A stretch of 6,906 bases of DNA, from positions 1 through 6,906 of the forward strand of contig JASLVT010000068.1 of NCBI GenBank assembly GCA_030741175.1, read 5' to 3'. The translations under genes were made by a program, and so were the position numbers. The notes below the pieces were generated by a model. That model saw nothing but the letters and a program-made list of their open reading frames with translations, was not told the origin of the DNA and did not search any database. This stretch comes from Porticoccaceae bacterium. Its GTDB lineage: Bacteria > Pseudomonadota > Gammaproteobacteria > Pseudomonadales > Porticoccaceae. Within the stretch, counting starts at the first letter, position 1. The number at the start of each line of letters is the position of its first letter. Positions 1 through 5,430 of this stretch are shown one piece after another.

Positions 1-275
1 GACAACTACGCACTCGCTGCTTAAAACCCAGTAGGGTGCCGTCTGACTGGAGCCGTGCTTATGCGTCCAGCGTCCCTCGGGACACTCAGGCGTCATATCT
101 CATAAGATCGTGATGAAGCTTGTTCGGGGCGGAGTCATTAAACACTTACCGAAATCGTTTGTTGTGCGCCCTGACAGTCGGGTTGCAGCAGGCTAAATTT
201 AAAGACTGATCTAAGCATGTAGAGCCGCAGGCAGCGGACTGGCGGACGCGGGTTCAATTCCCGCCGCCTCCACCA
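1..275 (+). ncRNA. ssrA: tmRNA (transfer-messenger RNA), 3' portion; 5' end outside window
   Basis: tmRNA rescues ribosomes stalled on broken mRNAs: it acts first as an alanyl-tRNA, then as a short message that adds a degradation tag. The window begins inside the tag reading frame. Positions 1-21 read D-N-Y-A-L-A-A and are followed by TAA at 22-24, the classic C-terminus of the proteobacterial tag. The pseudoknot region follows. The 3' end is tRNA-like: a T-arm with stem GCGGG (248-252), loop TTCAATT (253-259) and stem CCCGC (260-264), then the acceptor strand CGCCTCC (265-271), A and an encoded CCA (273-275). The 5' acceptor strand, the alanine-identity region and the first tag codons lie upstream of the window. 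No integrase gene or second copy of the 3' end is seen here, although ssrA 3' ends are common integration targets. Confidence 0.97.
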
Positions 276-279
276 ATAA

Positions 280-313
280 CAAAACCTCAACCCGACAGGG
301 TTGGGGTTTTTTA
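280..313 (+). terminator. Rho-independent terminator of ssrA
   Basis: A 13-bp stem (AAAACCTCAACCC at 281-293 against GGGTTGGGGTTTT at 298-310, with one G-U wobble) closes a 4-base GACA loop. It runs into a T-rich tail (307-313), beginning five bases after the encoded CCA. This is a canonical intrinsic terminator that isolates ssrA from the downstream receptor gene. Confidence 0.93.
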
Positions 314-430
314 TTGGCCGTTCGATTTTGCTAAGAACCCGCAGCATAGGCCTAGCCAGATGAGTTTGTGCAGGTAAGCATTGAGGGAATAACTGTGCTT
401 TTTTACATCGAATCGGGCAGGCTTCGGTTG

Positions 431-458
431 TTGCAATGTGACTATAAAACCGTATAAC
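431..458 (+). promoter_or_regulatory. Candidate sigma-70 promoter for the TonB-dependent receptor gene
   Basis: A -35-like TTGCAA (431-436, 4 of 6 consensus) and a -10-like TATAAC (453-458, 5 of 6) are separated by 16 bases. Transcription would start near 465, about 115 bases before the receptor start codon and inside the palindromic motif pair at 459-485. The rest of 314-430 shows no gene. The call rests on eye-matched consensus boxes and on position. Confidence 0.45.
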
Positions 459-485
459 ATGTCATATGACCTATGTCAGATGACA
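459..485. promoter_or_regulatory. Paired palindromic operator-like sites upstream of the receptor gene
   Basis: Two near-identical 12-base units, ATGTCATATGAC (459-470) and ATGTCAGATGAC (473-484), are spaced 14 bases start to start. Each contains TGTCA and TGAC half-sites in inverted orientation, so the stretch offers four half-sites. The outermost 8-mers (CATGTCAT at 458-465 and ATGACATG at 480-487) are also exact inverted repeats. The block begins at the end of the candidate -10 box and covers the predicted transcription start, a typical place for a repressor to bind. The regulator is unknown. Confidence 0.5.
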
Positions 486-488
486 TGC

Positions 489-512
489 AAAGGTGCATCG
501 AAAGGTGCATCG
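489..512. repeat. Two-copy 12-bp tandem repeat in the receptor leader
   Basis: AAAGGTGCATCG occurs twice in direct succession (489-500, 501-512), just after the operator-like pair. Each copy carries a GTG, which opens the downstream receptor frame to 493. That long version of the protein is not favoured because it lacks a suitable ribosome binding site and would bury the signal peptide. Confidence 0.85.
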
Positions 513-579
513 AATAGATCAGCGTATTTGGATTGTACTTAGTATAACAATCAAACTTTTAGATTATGAGGGAAGAGCT

Positions 580-2844
580 ATGAAAAAAAATAAAATGGGT
601 TTGATGGGGATGTTTGCCGCCCTATTAGCTGTAGATGTCTCAGCAGAAGAAGCGGGACAAAAAAGTCTAAACAATACACTGGAAGAAATCATTGTCACAG
701 CACGGAAACGCTCTCAGATTTTGCAAAAAGTACCGATTAGTATCACTGCGGTATCCGGGGAAGATCTAGAGCATGCGGGAATCAAGAATGTCTCGGATCT
801 TGCTCTCAGCGTGCCGGGTCTTGCAGTAACAAGCACTGGACCCGGACAGACGGAAGTGATTGTCCGAGGCATGCCAGGAAGGTCTGGTAATTCGCCCACC
901 ATCGGCTACTACCTCGATGAAGTGCCAATATCCGCCACCACTCGCAATCTCGATGTGATGATGTTCGATCTGGAGCGGGTTGAGGTTTTGCGAGGGCCAC
1001 AAGGCACGCTCTATGGCGCCGGTTCAATGGGTGGTACTGTTAAGTATGTTGGGAAAAGACCGAATTTGTCCCAATTTGAGGGCCGCGCAGAGACTACCCT
1101 GTCGCATATCGATGGTAGTAGTGGATTGAGCCGAAAAGCGAATGTCGTTCTCAATATCCCCCTACAGAACGAAAAGCTTGGTTTACGTTTGCTTGGATCC
1201 CATCAATCTGACAAAGGTTTCATCGACCGCTACGCAATTCATCCATCAGATTTGGCAGGAATTGATCCTACAGTTCCTGTAAAAACTGGTGCGAACTCGA
1301 TGACACAGAATGGATTCCGAGCGATTCTCGAGTATGCTCCCAATGAAAACCTGACGATTACGCCATCGCTAATGCATCAGAAGCTTGAGTTAGACGCACC
1401 TTACCTGATTGATGTGCCGCCAGGATCTATAGAAGATGAGAAATATATTCAGACACGCTTAACTCGCGAGGACCGCGAGGACGAGGTGACTATTGCAAAT
1501 CTGACAGTGAACTGGGAGGGTGATCTATTGGGGGTAACGTCGTCCACCTCCTACTTCAAACGCGAGACCCCCGGATTTGAAGATTATACTAAAATCGCTA
1601 CGGCGCTACTTGAACTACCAACCAACGTGCCATGGGAGCAGCTTGACGATAACAAAACCGAAACGTTTATTCAGGAATTACGTTTGGTGGGTTCGAAGGA
1701 TTCACTGGACTACCTAGTCGGTATTTACTACAGCGATGAAAAGAGCCATCTCCCAGATGTCAATCCGTACAGTGCTGAAGCCCTTGAGGTCTTTGGGGAA
1801 GGGGGGCAGATATTTGGTTTTGATACCTCATATGAATCAGACCCGCGTTACAAACTTACGGAAAAGGCTATTTTTGCAGAAGCTACATATAACGTGACCA
1901 ATGCCCTTGCGGTTACCGTTGGCCTGCGTGCCTTTGAATTCGAGTCAAGTTTTACAGATGCCGAGGTGGGGTTATTCACTGGGTCCAACGAGCCTGTATA
2001 CCAAGAGGGCGAATATAAGGACGATGATATTACACCCAAGCTTAATGTTTCGTATCAAATGAACGATGACACAATGCTGTTCGCAACGGTGGCGGAGGGA
2101 TTCAGAAGTGGTGCGGCAATCTCACCAGTCCCTGAGGCGGCTTGTGCGGATGATTTGGCAGCACTGGGTCTGTCTAAAACTCCTGAGGGCGTGGGATCCG
2201 ATTCAGTTTCGAGTTATGAACTGGGTGCCAAAATGCGGATGATGGATCAACGGATGAGATTAAACGGTGCGGTTTATTTTCTAGACTGGACGGACATTCA
2301 GCAGAGCGTCTCGCTATTTTGCGGTTGGCCTTTCTCTGTTAATAACGGTGACGCAGAGGTCAAAGGAGCTGAACTGGAGTGGAGCTTTGCAGCTACCGAG
2401 GCGCTTTCCTTATCAGCGATGGTTAGTTACACGGATGCAAAGTTGACCTCGCTCGCTCCGGGCGCACAAGGGTATGTGGGCGCTCCTCTGCTCAACGTAC
2501 CTGAGTGGGCATATTCTGTAACTGCAGATTATTTACTATCGCTAACGTCCGATTGGGATGGATTTGTGCGAGTTAGTTACAATTATGTGGATGACGTCAT
2601 GCGCCTCTACGATCCGACAAGCCCTTTTAATAGTGTTTCTCCGAATAAGCGGCTTGATTTGCGGGTTGGAGCTTTCCAGGAGGATCTCTGGGAGATTACA
2701 TTATTCGCACACAATGTTCTTAATGACGTCTCCGAGTCTGGGTTGTTCGGCTCAAATACATCGGTAAATCTGCCCAATACTAGGGCCGTGGCGATAAATC
2801 AACCACGAACTGTCGGGTTGACTTTTAACTATAATTTCAACTAG
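580..2844 (+). CDS. TonB-dependent outer-membrane receptor
   Basis: This 754-residue protein is a ligand-gated outer-membrane channel driven by TonB-ExbB-ExbD. The start chosen is ATG at 580. It is preceded by GAGGGA about seven bases upstream and gives a clean signal peptide: K2/K3/K5, a hydrophobic core at about 6-19, and predicted cleavage after VSA at 22. The in-frame GTG at 493 would add 29 residues ahead of it. Next come a TonB-box-like EEIIVTAR (35-42), a plug domain (about 46-168) with the family signature LRGPQGTLYGAGS (137-149), and a 22-strand-type barrel to the end. The length fits the family. The last strand ends NYNFN, so one residue follows the usual terminal aromatic that BAM recognises. 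No lipoprotein partner, TonB gene or catabolic cluster flanks it, so the substrate (siderophore, vitamin, glycan or other) cannot be assigned. Confidence 0.95.
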   Translation: MKKNKMGLMGMFAALLAVDVSAEEAGQKSLNNTLEEIIVTARKRSQILQKVPISITAVSGEDLEHAGIKNVSDLALSVPGLAVTSTGPGQTEVIVRGMPGRSGNSPTIGYYLDEVPISATTRNLDVMMFDLERVEVLRGPQGTLYGAGSMGGTVKYVGKRPNLSQFEGRAETTLSHIDGSSGLSRKANVVLNIPLQNEKLGLRLLGSHQSDKGFIDRYAIHPSDLAGIDPTVPVKTGANSMTQNGFRAILEYAPNENLTITPSLMHQKLELDAPYLIDVPPGSIEDEKYIQTRLTREDREDEVTIANLTVNWEGDLLGVTSSTSYFKRETPGFEDYTKIATALLELPTNVPWEQLDDNKTETFIQELRLVGSKDSLDYLVGIYYSDEKSHLPDVNPYSAEALEVFGEGGQIFGFDTSYESDPRYKLTEKAIFAEATYNVTNALAVTVGLRAFEFESSFTDAEVGLFTGSNEPVYQEGEYKDDDITPKLNVSYQMNDDTMLFATVAEGFRSGAAISPVPEAACADDLAALGLSKTPEGVGSDSVSSYELGAKMRMMDQRMRLNGAVYFLDWTDIQQSVSLFCGWPFSVNNGDAEVKGAELEWSFAATEALSLSAMVSYTDAKLTSLAPGAQGYVGAPLLNVPEWAYSVTADYLLSLTSDWDGFVRVSYNYVDDVMRLYDPTSPFNSVSPNKRLDLRVGAFQEDLWEITLFAHNVLNDVSESGLFGSNTSVNLPNTRAVAINQPRTVGLTFNYNFN

Positions 2845-2854
2845 GCCGGCAGCA

Positions 2855-2895
2855 ATCTTAAGGCCACGTCGATGTGACCGACGTGGCCTTAAGAT
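2855..2895. terminator. Perfect 17-bp hairpin after the receptor gene, without U-tract
   Basis: ATCTTAAGGCCACGTCG (2855-2871) and its exact reverse complement (2879-2895) flank a 7-base loop, starting 11 bases after the receptor stop codon. The stem is long enough to act as a 3' end or mRNA-stabilising structure for the receptor transcript and, being symmetrical, for the convergent gene too. Neither side has the T-run of a canonical intrinsic terminator, so its termination role is an inference from position. Confidence 0.7.
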
Positions 2896-3038
2896 CCTCA
2901 TCGTGACTTAACGTTTAGGGAGCTCAACGCGCTGAGTGATAAATACTTAGTAGTCATCTCGTGAGCGAGATAAACATATCCATAAAGCACAACTCTGCCA
3001 AATGAGACACCTCGTAAAACTAAAGCCCATTAGGAACT
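2896..3038. other. Intergenic spacer between convergent genes
   Basis: No coding signal is seen. The only structure noted is a small hairpin, ATCTCG/CGAGAT with a TGAG loop, at 2956-2971. The spacer grades into the attC-like sequence at 3039. Confidence 0.5.
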
Positions 3039-3096
3039 GCGTATTACTTCCGTTAAGCGGTTGTGGTGAATTGGCGGCTTGAGCAATTTGTTAGGT
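3039..3096 (-). repeat. Degenerate attC-like (59-base-element-like) site downstream of the membrane protein gene
   Basis: Read on the minus strand, this 58-base stretch begins ACCTAAC, matching the attC R'' consensus RYYYAAC. It continues AAATTGC, then TCAAGCCG, which matches the L'' box of classical attC sites such as that of aadA. After 16 bases comes CGCTTAA, comparable to the L' box. The R' position holds AATACGC instead of GTTRRRY, so the recombining end is missing or decayed. The site begins three bases after the stop codon at 3099-3101, where gene cassettes carry attC. No integron integrase or second cassette is in the window. Chance resemblance is possible, especially for the right half. 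Confidence 0.45.
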
Positions 3097-3098
3097 TC

Positions 3099-3710
3099 TT
3101 ATTCGTAAGTAGCACTATATTCTTGCGGAATTGATATTTCACCAAATACACCACAGAAACCAAGTATTAAGGTTGTAGAAAAAGTAACTCCGATAAGAAT
3201 TATCACGTAAGAAAACTTTGTACGTAATGATTGCTGAATTGAGTTGCGACTTAGCCAGTTGAATGCTGAGGCCAAGTGAACAAATAAAGCAACAACTGCA
3301 AAAAAGTAATAAGGGATAAAATAGAACTGAAATGGCTCTGTATGAAACCCCGCAATACCATAATAAATATTGGTATCTAAATCTGCGACGAACCTACCAT
3401 ATAGCACTGCGCTAATATGATTGATAAAGAAATATGCTAAGTACAAGCCTGATATTGCTTGAGCCCTTTCGAGAAACCCCGAGCGTTGACCTCTACGATG
3501 CCATACAAAATAAAGACCACTGCACACTTGAAACATGACACAAAATAATAAGATGCTCTCTACCAGGATATTACGATAGGCTAAGCGGAAAGTGTCCATG
3601 AACTCTATATGTTGTTGCACGCCGCCAAGAATGTATAGGTGATTAATGAGGTGAAATAGAGTAAAAGAGCCAATTAGTAGAGCGGATATCCTGTGAAACT
3701 TATGTAACAT
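3099..3710 (-). CDS. Five-helix membrane protein, possible SdhC/cytochrome-b-like heme protein
   Basis: This 203-residue integral membrane protein has no firm functional assignment. ATG at 3710 is preferred over the TTG at 3713 because AAGGA lies six bases upstream of the ATG and only three from the TTG. Hydrophobic helices are at about 8-28, 50-70, 86-107, 126-149 and 166-189. Histidines fall within or at the ends of helices (H6, H20, H24, H98, H145). The opening HRIS resembles the HRxTG/HRxSG start of succinate dehydrogenase cytochrome b subunits, so a b-type heme anchor is a reasonable guess. No Sdh or other redox partner gene is adjacent. The gene is convergent with the receptor gene and divergent from the carrier gene. 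Lines sampled by eye are about 35-40% G+C, well below the flanking genes, which together with the attC-like sequence after its stop suggests recent acquisition. Confidence 0.8.
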   Translation of the reverse strand: MLHKFHRISALLIGSFTLFHLINHLYILGGVQQHIEFMDTFRLAYRNILVESILLFCVMFQVCSGLYFVWHRRGQRSGFLERAQAISGLYLAYFFINHISAVLYGRFVADLDTNIYYGIAGFHTEPFQFYFIPYYFFAVVALFVHLASAFNWLSRNSIQQSLRTKFSYVIILIGVTFSTTLILGFCGVFGEISIPQEYSATYE

Positions 3711-3883
3711 CAAACGTCCTTATTTGCAGATTGTAGATAGGTACTTTAAACCACCTATTTCCCAGATTGCAAAAGTATCTTGATCACGCTTTCTTTCATC
3801 TCAGAAAGTGAGAGTGGTAGCTTTTTCAGGATAGGGTTCAATAAAGATCCAGTTGCTAATCGCTTTTTACATAAAACTTAATT

Positions 3884-3900
3884 ATTGTCTTAAAGACAAT
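3884..3900. promoter_or_regulatory. Perfect 17-bp palindrome, candidate operator
   Basis: ATTGTCTT (3884-3891), one central base, then AAGACAAT (3893-3900) form an exact inverted repeat in the divergent intergenic region, 124 bases before the carrier start and 173 before the membrane protein start. The symmetry and size fit a dimeric regulator's binding site. A related, less symmetrical GTCT/AGAC pair lies about 60 bases further on. No regulator can be named, and AT-rich DNA produces such palindromes more easily. Confidence 0.4.
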
Positions 3901-3986
3901 GAAGTAATGCGAAAACCTCCATATACACAGCTAAATAAACGCGGTCTAATCCTGTCTCTTTAAGACCCTTTTAGAAAACTGTTAGA

Positions 3987-4007
3987 GGCTGTCATCAATT
4001 GGCAGCC
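3987..4007 (+). promoter_or_regulatory. Small hairpin in the leader of the carrier gene
   Basis: GGCTGTC (3987-3993) and GGCAGCC (4001-4007) pair over seven positions with one G-U wobble around a 7-base loop. The structure ends 17 bases before the ATG at 4025. It may shape the ribosome-binding region, but no alternative pairing partner was seen. Confidence 0.3.
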
Positions 4008-4024
4008 CAAAGCAATTATGGAGC

Positions 4025-5338
4025 ATGGCTAGTTTGAGCCCAGTAGAAAAAATGCAAAAGAGTAGCAACAACCCCATATACAAGCTCCTAAGGATCGTTT
4101 CAAACGTTGAAGGGCATGAAATAAAAGCCGTAGTCGGCTCATTTCTTTTTGTTATTGTTCTTATGACTGCTTATTACATCTTGCGCCCTGTGCGAGATGC
4201 GATGGCCAGTGACTGGACTGATGCCGAGGTTAGTTGGCTATGGACGCTTAACTTTTTTATCAGCACCGCGGTTGTTGCTGTTTATGGTGTGCTTGTCTCC
4301 CGTTTCCAGTTGCGGCTTTTGGTCCCATCAATTTACGCTATCTTTGCGCTAACGTTCTTATCTTTCTTCGCCCTGGTCTCGACCATGGCTGATCGGACCC
4401 TAGTGGATAAATCGTTTTATGTGTGGGTGAGTGTATTTAGCCTTTTCCATATCTCGGTGTTTTGGAGTTTTATGTCAGACCTGTTCAGCAAGGAGCAGGC
4501 CGGCCGGCTCTTTGGCATCATCGCTGCTGGGGCTAGCGTGGGAGGGCTTGTTGGGCCATCTATACCCTCATTTTTCTCAGCGTCTCTAGGTACCGATAAC
4601 CTGATGTTACTGGCCAGTGCCATGCTGCTGGTGCCTATTCCCATTATTTTCTATTTGCAGTCCCTTAAGTCGTCGGACTTGCACAACGAGAGTTTGGCTC
4701 CGCAAACGAATCAGATCAAAATTGGCGGAAACCCGTTTGCGGGATTTAAACTGTTTTTCTCCAGCCCCTATCTGTTGGCCATTGGCTTGTTTATCCTCTT
4801 GTATACAGGCATCAGTTCGTTCGTCTACTTTGAGTTGAAGAATTTGCTCAGTGATCTCAGCCGTGCTGAGAGAACGGCGGTATGGGCGCAAATGGATCTA
4901 GCCGTTAACGTACTTTCAATCGCAGTGGGGCTGTTTGCCACTGGCCGTATTGTCGGCAAATTTGGTATGCCGGTGACCATTGCCCTGATCCCTGTGCTGA
5001 TTTGTGCAGGTCTTATTATTGTGGCTGTTTCCCCATTCCTCGGTGCCGTGGTGGCACTACAGGTTATTAGGCGCGCCGGTAACTACGCAGTGACCAGACC
5101 GGCTCGTGAGGTACTGTTTACAAGGGTCGATAGAGAGGCTCGCTTCAAAGCAAAGCCCGTGATCGACATCGTCGCCTACCGTGGTGGCGATATGCTAATG
5201 GCTTGGTTTTTTACCGGCCTGACGCAAGGCTTAGGTCTGGGCCTAGCCGCAGTTGCGGCGGTCGGGGCAGGTATAGCGGCACTCTGGTCTATTGTGGGAA
5301 TCTACCTTGGGCGATGGTTTGAGCGAGGCGAAGCATAG
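4025..5338 (+). CDS. MFS transporter of the ATP:ADP antiporter (NTT/Tlc)-like family
   Basis: This 437-residue inner-membrane carrier has about twelve hydrophobic helices: roughly 35-53, 70-91, 97-119, 130-151, 161-185 and 194-213, a polar linker at 214-245, then six more to residue 429. The motif YYILRPVRDAM (50-60) and the segment from RRAGNYAVTRPAREVLF (349-365) to YRGGDM (385-390) are recognised hallmarks of the NTP/NDP-exchange-like MFS proteins of free-living bacteria. In obligate intracellular bacteria and plastids related proteins import ATP. In free-living proteobacteria the substrate is generally unknown, so true nucleotide exchange should not be assumed. Translation initiation is unclear: GGAG (4020-4023) sits only one base before ATG 4025, and an in-frame TTG at 4034 would be better spaced. 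The MECR-like gene follows 92 bases later on the same strand with no evident terminator between. Confidence 0.85.
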   Translation: MASLSPVEKMQKSSNNPIYKLLRIVSNVEGHEIKAVVGSFLFVIVLMTAYYILRPVRDAMASDWTDAEVSWLWTLNFFISTAVVAVYGVLVSRFQLRLLVPSIYAIFALTFLSFFALVSTMADRTLVDKSFYVWVSVFSLFHISVFWSFMSDLFSKEQAGRLFGIIAAGASVGGLVGPSIPSFFSASLGTDNLMLLASAMLLVPIPIIFYLQSLKSSDLHNESLAPQTNQIKIGGNPFAGFKLFFSSPYLLAIGLFILLYTGISSFVYFELKNLLSDLSRAERTAVWAQMDLAVNVLSIAVGLFATGRIVGKFGMPVTIALIPVLICAGLIIVAVSPFLGAVVALQVIRRAGNYAVTRPAREVLFTRVDREARFKAKPVIDIVAYRGGDMLMAWFFTGLTQGLGLGLAAVAAVGAGIAALWSIVGIYLGRWFERGEA

Positions 5339-5430
5339 GTATCTGACTGGCTAACAAGAGACTAGTGATACACAGAATAATGTAAAGGCGGTAAAACAAA
5401 AAAATTAATAACAGAAGATGGACTAAGACT

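Larger units (their letters stand above)
3711..4024. other. AT-rich divergent intergenic region
   Basis: This 314-base gap separates the membrane protein gene (-) from the carrier gene (+). No credible ORF was found. It contains the minus-strand Shine-Dalgarno (TCCTT at 3717-3721), a perfect 17-bp palindrome (3884-3900), a looser GTCT/AGAC inverted pair at about 3952-3965, and a small hairpin before the carrier start (3987-4007). It should hold the promoters of both genes, but no convincing -35/-10 pair was identified. Confidence 0.6.

Noticed and set aside
138..347. Minus-strand 69-residue ORF with an RRRELNPRPP motif
   Set aside because: It is antisense to the tmRNA 3' end and terminator. 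This motif is a well-known artefact of translating the tRNA-like T-arm.
493..579. 29-residue N-terminal extension of the receptor from a GTG start
   Set aside because: It lies in the tandem repeat, has no suitably spaced ribosome binding site, and would place a charged stretch before a clear signal peptide. ATG 580 has GAGGGA upstream.
714..1027. Overlapping minus-strand ORFs inside the receptor gene
   Set aside because: They are antisense shadows of the conserved plug domain with no family resemblance.
2906..2928. GTTRRRY matches on the minus strand (GTTAAGT, GTTGAGC) as the R' end of the attC-like site
   Set aside because: They would make a site of 175-190 bases, longer than usual attC sites, and do not pair fully with the R'' box. 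Such short degenerate matches are expected by chance.
4417..4891. ORFs on both strands inside the carrier gene
   Set aside because: They overlap the continuous membrane-protein frame and show no motif or ribosome binding site.
5339..5430. Possible GTATC/GATAC stem between carrier and reductase genes
   Set aside because: It is only five pairs across a 23-base loop with no T-run, too weak to call a terminator.
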